The notes under the pieces are model-generated. The model did no database searches and was not told the origin of the DNA. It worked only from the letters and a program-made list of their open reading frames with translations. Below, one piece after another: positions 41,785 to 52,183 of a DNA stretch of 64,000 nt; the stretch's first letter is position 1; each line of letters begins with the position of its first letter. The position numbers were made by a program, and so were the translations under genes. Origin of the DNA: Candida dubliniensis CD36. Taxonomy: Eukaryota > Ascomycota > Pichiomycetes > Serinales > Debaryomycetaceae. The stretch covers positions 1,860,001-1,924,000 of the forward strand of contig NC_012860.1 of assembly GCF_000026945.1 (NCBI RefSeq). Reading direction: 5' to 3'.

Positions 41785-42381
41785 TTATCTGCCCCAGAAC
41801 CCTCTATCTCGAGACAAAGACAGAAGTATTGATGCACTAATCGTATTTCCATTGGTGTTGGCATTTTTCTGGCTGTTGGCTTCATCAACAGCAGCAACTA
41901 TTCGATTAATATTGGTGTCGATCACCATCCCGCCTTGCACAATCTCTTCCAACACGGTTTGTAATACTTGCCAGCCAAACACCAAATCCAACTCACACAC
42001 ATTGGAAAAACACTTGTCTAAACACTCGACAAATACTTGGATCAAGTCTAATATTCCCAATTCAGACTCTTGATCATCAACAATGAACACAAAATACAAA
42101 GTGGCGTAATGTCGATATATTACTTTGATGTCATCCAAATCTTCCAAAAGTGAAGGTGGGGTAATAAACGAACATTCCTGGGCTGATCTGACGGATATCA
42201 ACAGATGTACTTGTTGCAAGAGCAACTTTTGTGTTGGAATATCCACTTTGGTGTAGAATTTCATTAGTCTCGGAAGACCATCATTATTGACTATTCAATA
42301 ATTATGTTAGTACCAAAATAAAACTGCAAATACAATTTAAGAGCATGTTCAACACATACATATTAAAACTGAATGAATCAT
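41785..42381 (-). CDS. APS3: AP-3 adaptor complex sigma subunit (spliced)
   Basis: Small (sigma) subunit of the AP-3 adaptor, which sorts cargo such as alkaline phosphatase from Golgi to vacuole. The gene has two exons: 42381-42360 (22 bases) and 42290-41785, joined across a 69-base intron. The spliced protein has 175 residues and begins MIHSVLIFNNDGLPRLMKFY, the expected start of the sigma longin fold. Without splicing, the frame would start at internal Met17 and lack the first beta strand. Exon lengths keep frame: 22 plus 26 bases give 16 codons before that Met. The remainder contains VIYRHYATLYFVF and LDLIQVFVECLDKCFSNVCELDLVF in the typical order. The tail is short and Asn-rich. Confidence 0.9.
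42291..42359 (-). other. APS3 intron (69 bases)
   Basis: On the minus strand the intron starts GTATGT, has the yeast branch site TACTAAC about 20 bases before its end, and finishes in TAG. Removing it restores the conserved N-terminus of the sigma subunit, so splice sites and protein homology agree. Confidence 0.9.
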
Positions 42382-42572
42382 AATGTCTTGATTACAAAAC
42401 TATTCAAATGTTGGAGTTGTCGGGACTTCGGTATTTTTTTTTTTTTTTCTTTTTCACCTTTACCACAATTGTCTCGTAGAAAATGTTGGTATCAACTTTT
42501 TTTTTCTTCAATATTATCTCTCCAATTATACCGCCAAGGACTACTCTAATCTGAAACCGATTTTTATATCAG

Positions 42573-43958
42573 ATGTCATTAACTGATGCAAAGAGATTGG
42601 ACGAAAATTTTCCAACTTTTAAAAATGAGTTTTCCATACCAACTTTTGGATCTTTAGGTATTAAAAATGAGAAGTATGAGTCATCAACTGAGTCAATCTA
42701 TTTATGTGGAAACTCTCTTGGGTTGATGCCTAAACATACAAAGAAAGCTATCAATGATGAATTGAATGCATGGGTTGAACGGGGAGTGGAGTCACATTTT
42801 AATCATCCCGACAAACTGTTAACACCATGGGTAGACATTGATTTGCCCTTATTGCCGCTAATAGCCCCCATTGTTGGAGCAAAGGAGAACGAAGTTGCGG
42901 TTATGGGTTCTTTAACAGCAAACTTGAATGCATTGTTGATCCATTTTTACAAGCCTGAGGGGAAAAGAACCAAAATTTTGTTTGAAAAACAAGCATTTCC
43001 TTCTGATTATTATGCATTTTTGAACATTGTGAAATTATTTGGATATGACGAGAAGCATTTGATTCAGTTGGAAGTTCAACCTGGTGAGACTTACATCAAA
43101 ACAGAAAGAATAATTGAGGCTATAGATGAGAACCTGGACGAATTGGCTTTAGTGTGCTTTCCTGGTATCCAGTACTATACTGGTCAATATTTCAAGATAG
43201 AGGAGATAACCAAATACGCTAAACAAAAAAACCAGCAAATCAAAGTTGGGTGGGATCTTGCTCATGCAGTGGGAAATGTGCCTTTGCATTTACATGATTG
43301 GGGAGTAGATTTTGCTGCTTGGTGTTCTTACAAGTATTTGAACTCCGGGCCTGGGGCCATAGGTGGAGTTTTTGTCCATGAAAAATACACCAAAGAGAAT
43401 AATAAGAATAATTTTGTTCCCAGACTAGCTGGTTGGTGGGGGAATAACTCTCAAGAAAGATTTAAAATGTTAGAAGAGTTTGATCCAATAAACTCTGCCC
43501 TTTCTTATAGACAATCCAACCCTTCTGTACTTGATGTTGTGGCTGTGAAATCGTCATTGGAAGTGTTTGCTAAGGTGGGTGGAATAACTAAACTTCGCGA
43601 GAAAAGTATTGTCTTAACTCAATTTTTGCAGGATCTATTGACAAATTCAGAGTATTACATACAACAATCTAGTACAGAAAACTCTAAGTTTGGCTTTAAG
43701 ATCTTAACTCCTTTGAATTCTGCTGAAAGAGGATGTCAATTGTCTATTATGTTTCAACCACATTTTGATGAAAAGAATAAGAACGTCATGGAACGAGTTA
43801 ATGCGTACTTGCATGATCATGCCATAATCTGTGACGAACGGAGACCAGATGTAATCAGATTGGCCCCATTGCCATTGTACAATACTTTTGAAGAGACTTT
43901 TATTGCCGTCCAAAGGTTATTTGAAGCTCTAGATAATATCTCTAAAGAGTATATGTAA
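42573..43958 (+). CDS. BNA5: Kynureninase
   Basis: Pyridoxal-phosphate enzyme that cleaves kynurenine or 3-hydroxykynurenine to (3-hydroxy)anthranilate and alanine, in the tryptophan-to-NAD pathway. The 461-residue protein shows the N-terminal [16 protein letters not shown], the phosphate-binding [16 protein letters not shown], the Asp-containing [11 protein letters not shown] and the cofactor lysine in [16 protein letters not shown]. The C-terminus has [15 protein letters not shown]. It shares a compact divergent promoter of 191 bases with APS3. Several CTG codons (for example in HPDKLLTPW and NLDEL) read as Ser. Confidence 0.95.
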   Translation: MSLTDAKRLDENFPTFKNEFSIPTFGSLGIKNEKYESSTESIYLCGNSLGLMPKHTKKAINDELNAWVERGVESHFNHPDKLLTPWVDIDLPLLPLIAPIVGAKENEVAVMGSLTANLNALLIHFYKPEGKRTKILFEKQAFPSDYYAFLNIVKLFGYDEKHLIQLEVQPGETYIKTERIIEAIDENLDELALVCFPGIQYYTGQYFKIEEITKYAKQKNQQIKVGWDLAHAVGNVPLHLHDWGVDFAAWCSYKYLNSGPGAIGGVFVHEKYTKENNKNNFVPRLAGWWGNNSQERFKMLEEFDPINSALSYRQSNPSVLDVVAVKSSLEVFAKVGGITKLREKSIVLTQFLQDLLTNSEYYIQQSSTENSKFGFKILTPLNSAERGCQLSIMFQPHFDEKNKNVMERVNAYLHDHAIICDERRPDVIRLAPLPLYNTFEETFIAVQRLFEALDNISKEYM

Positions 43959-44196
43959 ATGCACATTAGTATAGATTAATGGAATACACGATTGAAAATC
44001 ATTAGTTATTCTAAGAAAAGATGATTTATTCTTTGGATTAAAATCTAAAGTCATCCCTGCAATCGCACACTATGTTCTTCTACATCAAAAACTGAAGACT
44101 CAAAAGATATGCAAAAAAAAAAAAAAAATCATTTATCATTTAACTAGTTCAAATATATTCAAGATATTCCTATAAAAGAAAAGAAGCGCCAGCAAC

Positions 44197-45519
44197 TTAC
44201 AATTGAGAAGCCTTTTGGAAATCTTTACCAGCGTAGATAGCATCAGGACCTAATTCTTCTTCGATTCTCAAGATTTGGTTCAATTTAGCCAATCTTTCAG
44301 ATCTGGCTGGAGCACCAGTCTTGATTTGACCGGATCTTAAACCAACTGACAAGTCAGCAATGAAGGTATCTTCGGTTTCACCAGATCTGTGGGAAACCAT
44401 GACACCCCAACCAGCAGCATAAGAATCGTTAGCAGCTTGTATAGATTCAGTCAAAGTACCAATTTGGTTAACCTTCAACAACAAAGCATTAGCAGCCTTC
44501 TTTTCAATGGCAGTCTTGATTCTGAGAGGGTTGGTGACAGTCAAGTCATCACCAACAATTTGGATCTTGTCACCAACTCTTTGGAAGAAGTGGACCCAAG
44601 CATCCCAGTCATCTTCAGCGAATGGATCTTCAATGGAAACAATTGGGTATTCAGAAATCAATTGTTCGTACAAGTCAGCCAATTGTGGACCAGACAACCA
44701 TTTAGATGGGTCGGATTCTGGGTTCTTGAAGTCCAAGTCGTATTTACCGTCTTTGTAGAATTCAGATGAAGCAACATCCATGGCAATACCAACCTTACCT
44801 TTGTAACCAGCCTTTTCAATGGCATCCATGATCAAGTCCAAAGCTTCCTTTGGAGTTTTGATATCTGGGGCAACACCACCTTCATCACCAACATTACCAG
44901 CAGATTGACCGTATTTCTTTTTAGTCAAAGATTTCAAGTTGTGGTAAACTTCTGAACCAATTCTCAAAGCTTCAGAGAAAGTGGAGACACCAGTTGGTGC
45001 AATCATGAATTCTTGGAAAGCCAAAGCACCACCAGCATGGGAACCACCATTCAAAACGTTTTGGAATGGAACTGGCAAAACGAATTTACCTTTCTTGGCG
45101 TTGGAAATGTTGGCAATGTGTTTGTACAATGGAATGCCTTGAGCAGCAGCAGCGGCATTGGCAGCAGCCAAGGAGACACCCAAGATGGCATTGGCACCCA
45201 ATTTGGATTTGTTTGGAGTACCGTCCAAGGACAATAAGAATTCATCAACCTTAGCTTGGTCAACAACATCAATCTTGGCCTTGACTAAAGCTGGGGCAAT
45301 GATGTCATTAACGTTGGCAACGGCTTTCAAAACACCTTTACCTAACCATTTGGATTTGTCACCATCTCTCAATTCCAAGGCTTCGTGGACACCAGTAGAG
45401 GCACCAGATGGAACAATTGATCTGAATAAACCTTTGTCGGTAGTTAAGTCAACTTCAACAGTTGGGTTACCTCTTGAGTCGTAGACGTATCTGGCGTGGA
45501 TTTTAGTGATGTAAGACAT
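44197..45519 (-). CDS. ENO1: Enolase
   Basis: Glycolytic enzyme converting 2-phosphoglycerate to phosphoenolpyruvate, cytosolic and also found at the cell surface in Candida. The 440-residue protein begins [20 protein letters not shown]. It has the loop [17 protein letters not shown], the Mg-binding acidic residues in [11 protein letters not shown] and [10 protein letters not shown], and the enolase signature [17 protein letters not shown], followed by SHRSGETED. Codon use is extremely biased, marking very high expression. The sequence upstream is A-rich and poly(A)-containing. Confidence 0.98.
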   Translation of the reverse strand: MSYITKIHARYVYDSRGNPTVEVDLTTDKGLFRSIVPSGASTGVHEALELRDGDKSKWLGKGVLKAVANVNDIIAPALVKAKIDVVDQAKVDEFLLSLDGTPNKSKLGANAILGVSLAAANAAAAAQGIPLYKHIANISNAKKGKFVLPVPFQNVLNGGSHAGGALAFQEFMIAPTGVSTFSEALRIGSEVYHNLKSLTKKKYGQSAGNVGDEGGVAPDIKTPKEALDLIMDAIEKAGYKGKVGIAMDVASSEFYKDGKYDLDFKNPESDPSKWLSGPQLADLYEQLISEYPIVSIEDPFAEDDWDAWVHFFQRVGDKIQIVGDDLTVTNPLRIKTAIEKKAANALLLKVNQIGTLTESIQAANDSYAAGWGVMVSHRSGETEDTFIADLSVGLRSGQIKTGAPARSERLAKLNQILRIEEELGPDAIYAGKDFQKASQL

Positions 45520-46475
45520 TGTTGTAATATTAGTGGATTATCAATTGATGATTGAATGAAGAAATCAGAAAAGGGAAAAAAGGGAGGAAAGAGAAATAGA
45601 AAAAGAAAAAAAAAAATTGGGTTTGGAAAATCTAACTTATTTTATATTAATTTAAGTCCAGAGATCTTATTGCGAGCAACACTGTCGATTACAACAAGGG
45701 GAGTATGGTGGTTGAAAAATTCAGAAATGAAATAACCTGACGGCGCACCTACACAAAAACTTATTATTATAGTAGTAGTAGTAGTAGTAGTGGTGGCTCT
45801 CATATGCAGTAACAGACGTACAATGAATGGAACACAACTTCCCGATTCACTTTTTTTTTTTTTTTTTCCTTGTTGCCCTGGTGTGGTTATGTCAGAGAGA
45901 GTCAACAGCCAACGTCAGGTGAACACAGCAAAAATATGTATGTATGTTTGTACGTTTGTTTTATTATTCTCGATCACCTTATAATAATAATAATAGTTAC
46001 TCAATCTCTGTAAAAACATCACCTGTAAGCAAATATTTATTTGTTGTTGTTAAACTAAAAAAAAGAATTAAAGGCTTATTGAGAATACACGGTTCAATGG
46101 AACTCATTTGTTGAAATCCGGGCCTGTCGCAATGAGAATATGAGTTGGTACGGTATCGAATGAAGTTGGGTCGCTTTTATCTTAATTATAATTGCAAGTT
46201 GTCGACCCGGAGAACAGACGAGGGCCGAAGGAAGACAATCGCCATGTCGAGAATTGCATTTTTGTGTAATTCTGATTTGTAGTCATGTGATTTGACCTAT
46301 GTGCTGGGAAAGTGGATTACAAAGAGATGGTTTATTTTATTTACCGACATTATTCTTTTTTTTTGCGACATCATTTGAAGTTTACAGAGACATTTTTTGT
46401 TTTTTCCAATGAACATTTGTTTTGAAATTGATAGAAATATGATAGACCTTTCAAAATCACCACCATTGCAAAAAT
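45520..46475. other. Divergent promoter region ENO1/EAF6
   Basis: About 0.95 kb. It includes an AGT repeat at 45771-45790, a T17 run near 45851-45867 and ATA repeats near 45981-45992. No gene is supported. Confidence 0.6.
45771..45790. repeat. AGT trinucleotide repeat
   Basis: Nearly seven consecutive AGT units in the ENO1 upstream region. Confidence 0.8.
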
Positions 46476-47111
46476 ATGTCTAATAAAAATATAAATGACG
46501 TTAAGACCCAGAGTAATCAATCTAATGAGACAAGTCTGTCAGGAACAGCAACACCAAAAAAGACGGTTTCAGAGCCAACAAAGCAGGATCGAAAAGACAC
46601 AACCAAGAAGGATATAGGAAATGAAACCACAGCTTCATCAAAACTAAAAGATGACTCCCAGAAATACGTTGAATTGAAAAATAAACTAATCCAGCAAATT
46701 CTTAAAAAGCAAGAACTAACTAGAAAGCTAACCACGCTAGAGGATTCAATATATCGAAAAGAGATAGATTATTTTGAGGAGAGTCCGCTTGGTAATATCG
46801 TGAAAGGTTTTGAGAATTTCTCAAAGACTAGTGGTGGGGGTGGTGCAAATAAGAGGAAGATTCTGTATAGTGAAGATGATCACATATTTAGTCTCAGTTC
46901 AGTCAACTATATAAAAGGTTTGATGAAAAGACAAGGCCACGTATCTAATGGAGGGTCTTCAAAAGACGATTTTGATGACTATGAAGATTCCGTCGACCCA
47001 ACCACTGCTAGTGCAGGAAGCAAAGCTAATAGCATCGAGAAGAATGAGTCGCCCAGTGGTAGTAGTGGAACACCTAGTAGAAAAAGGAAAGCAAGAATAT
47101 TAGATGATTAA
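46476..47111 (+). CDS. EAF6: Histone acetyltransferase complex subunit Eaf6
   Basis: Small subunit shared by the NuA4 and NuA3 histone acetyltransferase complexes in the nucleus. The conserved Eaf6 core is at about 65-160: a helix with KNKLIQQILKKQELTRKL, then EIDYFEESPLGNIVKGFENF and the final DHIFSLSSVNYI. At 211 residues it is longer than the roughly 113-residue yeast protein. It carries a Ser/Thr/Lys-rich N-terminal extension (about 60 residues) and a Ser/Asp-rich C-terminal extension ending in a basic RKRKAR, a possible nuclear signal. In-frame CTG codons 21 and 130 read as Ser. Confidence 0.88.
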   Translation: MSNKNINDVKTQSNQSNETSLSGTATPKKTVSEPTKQDRKDTTKKDIGNETTASSKLKDDSQKYVELKNKLIQQILKKQELTRKLTTLEDSIYRKEIDYFEESPLGNIVKGFENFSKTSGGGGANKRKILYSEDDHIFSLSSVNYIKGLMKRQGHVSNGGSSKDDFDDYEDSVDPTTASAGSKANSIEKNESPSGSSGTPSRKRKARILDD

Positions 47112-47215
47112 AGTGAAATAGAGAACCACTAAACAAGTGAAAAAATAAATAAATAAAAAAAACTATTTGATTATGTACATTTATACTAAAATATCTATTT
47201 ACATCGGCATCCAGT

Positions 47216-47659
47216 CTAATGATGGGTCTTTGAAGGAACATAGTTGTAAGTCCATGGTTTGTTAGGTGGATAGTCAGTAGGCACTCTCATTTCAATAGGG
47301 AAGGTGGTAAAACGTTTCGAGTTTTTAGCATTTGCAACTTCGAACAACTCAGGACTTGTTTGTTTTAAATCTTCCATGGCATTGACAATGCTTTTATATT
47401 GTTTAGACAATTTTTTAGATTGTTCGGTTATTCTTCTTCGTTGTACCAACTTCCACGCATTCATAATGGTTTTATGTTTGATGAAATCCTCATTGCACAA
47501 TTTCAAGAGCTTTGGTTGTTTCCTACTTGCTGATAAAACTGACAATTGGTTGACTATTTTTTGAGTTGCAATATTAAGCTCAGATGCTTGTCTTTTCCCA
47601 CGCACAAAATGTTTCATCACATTTGATGCGGTTGTTGGTTTGTTTAATGGGTTGAACAT
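47216..47659 (-). CDS. MRPL28: Mitochondrial large ribosomal subunit protein mL40 (Mrpl28)
   Basis: Protein of the mitochondrial 54S ribosomal subunit. The 147-residue product is basic, with an N-terminal stretch rich in Lys and Arg, a helical middle (NAWKLVQRRRITEQSKKLSK) and a conserved end: FTTFPIEMRVPTDYPPNKPW followed by TYNY. This end is the recognisable Mrpl28/mL40 block. It converges with EAF6, with 104 bases between the stops. Confidence 0.8.
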   Translation of the reverse strand: MFNPLNKPTTASNVMKHFVRGKRQASELNIATQKIVNQLSVLSASRKQPKLLKLCNEDFIKHKTIMNAWKLVQRRRITEQSKKLSKQYKSIVNAMEDLKQTSPELFEVANAKNSKRFTTFPIEMRVPTDYPPNKPWTYNYVPSKTHH

Positions 47660-47968
47660 GGTTGGGTTATTGGATAGATGGGTTATGGATCTAGTCTATA
47701 CTAAAAATTTTCACCAAAAGTTTGCCCTTTTTTTTTTTTTTTTCTTTTCTTGTTGTTTCTCAAGACAACACGCCCATAGAGTAGAAATGTCGTACTTAAT
47801 GTCGTACTACACTAACACTAACAACTGAAATCGATAGCAAACTTCTTAGAAAGCACACATGGCAGAAGTAACTAGTTCAAACAATCAAGAGGTTTATATC
47901 GAAAAGTGTTCATCTCTTCTTTTCTTTCTAGTTTTTGTTTAACTTTTAGTAGAACCTTATACTTTATC
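47660..47968. other. Divergent promoter MRPL28 / proline-rich gene
   Basis: Only 309 bases separate the two divergent ATGs, so the region should act as a shared promoter. It contains a T17 tract near 47729-47745. Confidence 0.55.
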
Positions 47969-48415
47969 ATGAGTGAAAAGGACAAATTGAAACAACAATA
48001 TCATACACAAAAGCAAGAATTACCTCCAGCAGATGCCCCTCCCCCACCATACGAAGAAATCCAATCACAACAAAATCCCTATGATAGAGACACACAGCCT
48101 CAGCATAGATATGATAATAAACCACACCCACCTCAATCGTATCAGCAAGTTCCAAACCCACTAAATGATCCTAATGTTTATAAAATACAGCCGGAAAAGG
48201 TGAATATAACTCTAGCACCCCCAGAACACTTGAATCCCCAGTATCAGGAGTATCTAGCTAACGAGCCAGATCGTTTTAAAAGAGGTGATTTTCCAGACAA
48301 GCACTATAAACATGGTGCACCGTTGAATAGGGGTCACGTCAATTCCAGCAATAAGAGTAATAAAGGATTTCCTGGTAGAAGTGGAGCTACTTACCATAAC
48401 GCTGCTAATCTGTAA
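47969..48415 (+). CDS. Proline-rich protein with a PPPPYEE motif, function unknown
   Basis: A 148-residue protein from the ATG at 47969 (MSEKDKLKQQY); the frame continues upstream only to a GTG. I do not recognise the family. The first half is Pro/Gln-rich and contains PPPPYEEIQ, a PPxY motif of the kind bound by Rsp5/Nedd4 ubiquitin-ligase WW domains. The second half (KIQPEKVNITLAPPEHLNPQ, then DFPDKHYKHGAPLNRG) looks ordered and might be the conserved part. The C-terminus is Ser/Asn/Gly-rich. No signal peptide or membrane segment is visible. It converges with YPK1, with 109 bases between stops. Confidence 0.65.
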   Translation: MSEKDKLKQQYHTQKQELPPADAPPPPYEEIQSQQNPYDRDTQPQHRYDNKPHPPQSYQQVPNPLNDPNVYKIQPEKVNITLAPPEHLNPQYQEYLANEPDRFKRGDFPDKHYKHGAPLNRGHVNSSNKSNKGFPGRSGATYHNAANL

Positions 48416-48524
48416 ACACAATTGAATAGATTCACTGGGTTTAATAGTGTCTAATGTAGTGTTAAATAATCGAATTTTTATGTATGCATATATACACGCA
48501 CATATATATATATTGTTCTTCTGT

Positions 48525-50651
48525 TTATAAAACATTGTCACCATTGTATGTCCATCCGCCAAACTGTTTCTGAACACTTTCAGTCAAGAAGTCATCGACA
48601 ACTGAATCTTGAGGCTTTTCGTTGGTGAAATCGGGATCAAAATTAGATGTGTCTAATAAATTCTCCACATTAGGTTTGAATGGTGGCAAATAGCTCTTGT
48701 TCAATAACTTGTTCCAGTCGATATCTTTAAAAAAAGGGTGACTTTTTATTTCTGATGCCTCGTCCAATCTCATACTTGGATCCTTTTGCAACAATTTAAT
48801 TAACAAGTCTTGAGCATCGGTTCCTTCCAAAAACGCAGGGAATCTCAATGGGTTTTGTAAAATCTTCTTATACATTGTAGGCACATCATCATCGTAGAAC
48901 GGTGGCAACCCGGTAAGCATTTCATACAAAAGGGTACCCAAAGTCCACCAATCGACACTTCTTGTATAACCTTGATTTAACAACAATTCGGGAGCCAAGT
49001 ATTCAGGTGTTCCACAAAATGTGTTGGTTTTATCATCGTTGCTCATGTTTAGTTTGCACAATCCAAAATCGCATAGGGCAATATGTCCTTGATAGTCCAA
49101 TAGAATGTTCTCTGGTTTCACATCACGGTAAATCACATTCAATTCATGTAAACTTTCTAAAGCTGTCAACAATTCTGCAATATAGAACCGTGATCTGTCC
49201 ATCGAAAACTTACCTTCACGTTGCAAGTGCCAAAACAATTCACCCCCATTGATAAAGGATAACACCAAATATAACTTTTCCGGAGACTGGAACGAGAACT
49301 TTAACGGCACAATGAATGGGTTATTGATTCTTGCCAAAACAGTTCTTTCAGCTAACGTATGAGTAACCTCCAGTCTTGACACAATATGTTGCTTACGAAT
49401 AATTTTCAATGCATAAATCTGTTTGGTATCTTTTTTCACAACTTGCATAACTTTCCCAAATGATCCTCTACCAAGAAGTTTCAATAAATCAAAATCTTCA
49501 ATGGAAAGGCGTTTTTTAGTCAAAGGCTTGAACTCTATCGTGAGCATGATTTCACCCATATCATTTGAAACAAGATCCTGTAAACCAGCATTGAAATTGG
49601 AAAACTTCAAGTATTCATGGTTCATCAACCTGATTTGTTGAGTGTGGCATTTAAGATTCAAAGGTAATTTGATGGTTCCAATCAACAAGTCTCCAATATT
49701 GTTCCCACCATCACCGCCTGCTCCCTGGCCTTGTTGGAAATTTGTAAACAAATGCTTTTTACTGGTTTTCTCATTCTCGGGTATCAACATGTTGGGTAAT
49801 CTAATAAACAAATTAAGATTTAAAAAATTGGACCCCATCGTCTGATGTCCATTGTCCTGTTGGGATTTTTTAGAGACATCGAATGAGACGACTTGATTCC
49901 ATGTCGATTGGTTAACCGTACCTCGTTGTGGCTCAATGACCAATACATTATTGTCAAATTCAATAGTCAAATAAAGTAGCGATTTTACCATATTTTCAGC
50001 GTTCGGGATAGTGATAATCGAAGGGAGAAAGTTGGTTGCTATTGACCCTGGCAAGTAATCGCCAATTTCCGTGTTCTCTTTTTCCAATGCAGACAAATTT
50101 TTTAGCAATTTCTGGCCAACACTTTCGTTATTTGCATTGATCGCTAATGCGTGCAATATCTGTTTGGTGTTGTTAATCTTTATGGGAAGTTGAATGTTCT
50201 GGGACCCGTATATTTTAACAGTTAATAGCCCCGGTGATGCCGCCTGGGTCAGCTGGTCCGACCCTGTCGAGGCTTGACCCAATAAAGAAGTTGCTTGTGA
50301 TGATGAAGGTGAAGCCCTATACGATGAGTTGGAGGTGGTGTCGGTGGCAGTTGTGGATAAAGGTGGGTCGCCACCGGGTTTACTATTGGAGCCTAAGCTT
50401 TTTTCCGGCGACCTATCCGCAGCAACCGTCAATTTGGAAACATCGTCAGCTAAATTGTTGACTGATATTGTATTTCTTGAATCGGTTGATTGTCTTGGAG
50501 TGGGACTGTCTTTTCCTGGAGTGCCACTGTGTTGAGTTGATGGTGACGGAGGTGCAGGTGAGGATGTTGGTGTATCTGTTGTTGCGGTGGGAGTCAGCTG
50601 CTTCTCAGAAGATGAAGCACCAAATTTCAATTTGTTTTTGAACTTAAACAT
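48525..50651 (-). CDS. YPK1: AGC-family protein kinase Ypk1
   Basis: Ser/Thr kinase downstream of TORC2 that controls sphingolipid synthesis, endocytosis and cell-wall integrity. It is sometimes named YKR2 or YPK2 in Candida. The 708-residue protein starts at the ATG at 50651 (MFKFKNKLKFG); the upstream extension begins at TTG. Residues 1-140 are Ser/Thr/Pro-rich. A C2-like regulatory domain spans about 141-380. The kinase domain begins near 386, with GRGSFG (394-399), Lys416, YRDVKPEN (508-515) and DFG (528-530). The PDK1-site Thr544 lies in TNTFCGTPE, and the TORC2-type hydrophobic motif FGGWTY is near the end. All catalytic residues are present. Confidence 0.94.
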   Translation of the reverse strand: MFKFKNKLKFGASSSEKQLTPTATTDTPTSSPAPPSPSTQHSGTPGKDSPTPRQSTDSRNTISVNNLADDVSKLTVAADRSPEKSLGSNSKPGGDPPLSTTATDTTSNSSYRASPSSSQATSLLGQASTGSDQLTQAASPGLLTVKIYGSQNIQLPIKINNTKQILHALAINANNESVGQKLLKNLSALEKENTEIGDYLPGSIATNFLPSIITIPNAENMVKSLLYLTIEFDNNVLVIEPQRGTVNQSTWNQVVSFDVSKKSQQDNGHQTMGSNFLNLNLFIRLPNMLIPENEKTSKKHLFTNFQQGQGAGGDGGNNIGDLLIGTIKLPLNLKCHTQQIRLMNHEYLKFSNFNAGLQDLVSNDMGEIMLTIEFKPLTKKRLSIEDFDLLKLLGRGSFGKVMQVVKKDTKQIYALKIIRKQHIVSRLEVTHTLAERTVLARINNPFIVPLKFSFQSPEKLYLVLSFINGGELFWHLQREGKFSMDRSRFYIAELLTALESLHELNVIYRDVKPENILLDYQGHIALCDFGLCKLNMSNDDKTNTFCGTPEYLAPELLLNQGYTRSVDWWTLGTLLYEMLTGLPPFYDDDVPTMYKKILQNPLRFPAFLEGTDAQDLLIKLLQKDPSMRLDEASEIKSHPFFKDIDWNKLLNKSYLPPFKPNVENLLDTSNFDPDFTNEKPQDSVVDDFLTESVQKQFGGWTYNGDNVL

Positions 50652-51442
50652 CAATAGCAATAAATCTCAATATGCTTTATCAAAAGAATGGAACAGGGCA
50701 GTCCAAGAAGCTAATTGTTGTAAAATTAGTAATATAAAAACGAAACAAAAAAGAAAAAGAAAACTTCGAGTCTGGTAAAGAAAAACGTCAAAGTTGTATG
50801 AAAAAGTGTGAGACAAAAACAAGAAATATTTAAATCATACACCAAAAAAAATAAAGAAATAAATAAGTAAAGGTGCGACTAGGTATGGATGGGGTGGTGG
50901 TGAAATATATGTGGATTTATTTTAGTCTACGGTTTTCGTCATCCATCGTCTGAAATTCATTTTTTCCCGACCGATGCGACAAATATAAAAGAAAGATAGA
51001 TTTGGCCCTGTCACCCAAGATTCTTCGTATGGAGGCGCACGCAAAACTGTTAAACCAAACATCAAAAATCCTATTTCATTTCTAATATGGTCATAAAAGG
51101 GTCTAAAAAATCTTATTTGATTGATGATGATCAAATGTGAAAATTGCAGAATTTTAATTGTCAAAGTGTTTACGGTAAAGGTGTTTTTTTTTTTTTTTGG
51201 CATTGTATTTTAACCCTTATGCAATTGTTATGATTGCAAAAAGATAACGACAGTTATTAAACAAATTGTATATTTTTACGTATATTTTATAATTCAAACA
51301 AATTTTACGTTCATGTATCTTTTATTTAGCATTCTTTGTTTGAGTAAATAGCCTCATTTGCTTTACAGTGAATGGCCCATACTTCAGTTCAACTTATATA
51401 TTTGGTTTACACTAAAAGAACTCTTTGCGTGTATTAGGTTCT
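50652..51442. other. Intergenic region: YPK1 promoter / GCF1 3' region
   Basis: 0.8 kb, AT-rich. A 93-codon minus-strand frame with ATG at 51203 is present but has no recognisable features and no conserved look, so it is not called. Poly(T) lies at 51184-51198. Confidence 0.5.
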
Positions 51443-52183
51443 TTACAAGTAGTCCTCCACTCTGTAATTTTCCTTGAATTTCAAATAATCCTTGTATTCC
51501 TTCACTCTAAGTTCTCTCCATTTTTCAAAAGCCTTCTTGTATTGTTCTCTGTCTTCTTTACTGATTTTGTATTGCTGTTTTTCAGTTTCAGATAATTCTC
51601 TCCATTCATCGGCCAACTTCTTCATAGTATCGGTTATGGATTCACCTCTGACGTAATTTACTTGTACATATTTTGCAAACCCATTGGCACCGAGCTTTGG
51701 TTTGGGGGTGAAATAGCTTTTAGCCTTTTCCCAATAAGCATCACGAGCAGCTATCCATTTTGCCCTTTCTTCCTCAGATAATTGATTAAGTTCAGAAACA
51801 GAAACATTGATACTAACCTTTTTCGCCATAGCATAAAAATTATTTGGTGACAATTTTTGAATCTTGCGTGTTGCTTTTTCCTCGAATTTTCTTTCTTTAC
51901 TCAAAGTCTTATGTTGAGCGGAAATCTCTTTGATTTGTTGCTGCAAGTTCTTTCTAATGGACTTTGCAGTATTGATCTTATTCTGAAGTCTGACAACTTT
52001 GGTATCGACCTTAGGAGCATTAGCAGACTTTTTGGGGGTCTTCTTGGGGGTCTTTGGAGATGCTTTGGTAGATGACTTTTTGGTTGTGCTGGTTGCAGCA
52101 GTTGTGGCCAATGCTCTAATCGAAATCCATGCCGTAGCATTGTATGCAATTGGCCTAATAGATGTTACGAATGATCTCAACAT
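51443..52183 (-). CDS. GCF1: Mitochondrial HMG-box DNA-packaging protein Gcf1
   Basis: HMG-box protein of the mitochondrial nucleoid, the Candida counterpart of yeast Abf2 and human TFAM, needed for mtDNA maintenance. The protein has 246 residues from the ATG at 52183 (MLRSFVTSIRPIAYN), close to the 245-residue C. albicans Gcf1 I recall; the extension above it begins at TTG. Residues 1-35 form a mitochondrial targeting sequence. A Lys/Pro/Ser-rich linker (35-60) and a coiled-coil helix (about 65-115) follow. A degenerate HMG-like unit (about 120-165) and a canonical HMG box (about 168-240, ending in EKWRELRVKEYKDYL) complete the protein. Confidence 0.9.
   Translation of the reverse strand: MLRSFVTSIRPIAYNATAWISIRALATTAATSTTKKSSTKASPKTPKKTPKKSANAPKVDTKVVRLQNKINTAKSIRKNLQQQIKEISAQHKTLSKERKFEEKATRKIQKLSPNNFYAMAKKVSINVSVSELNQLSEEERAKWIAARDAYWEKAKSYFTPKPKLGANGFAKYVQVNYVRGESITDTMKKLADEWRELSETEKQQYKISKEDREQYKKAFEKWRELRVKEYKDYLKFKENYRVEDYL

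Noticed and set aside
50922..51203. 93-codon minus-strand open frame with an ATG, between YPK1 and GCF1
   Set aside because: Composition shows poly(Lys) from a poly(T) tract at the start, no domain or motif, and it lies in the YPK1 upstream region. Likely chance.
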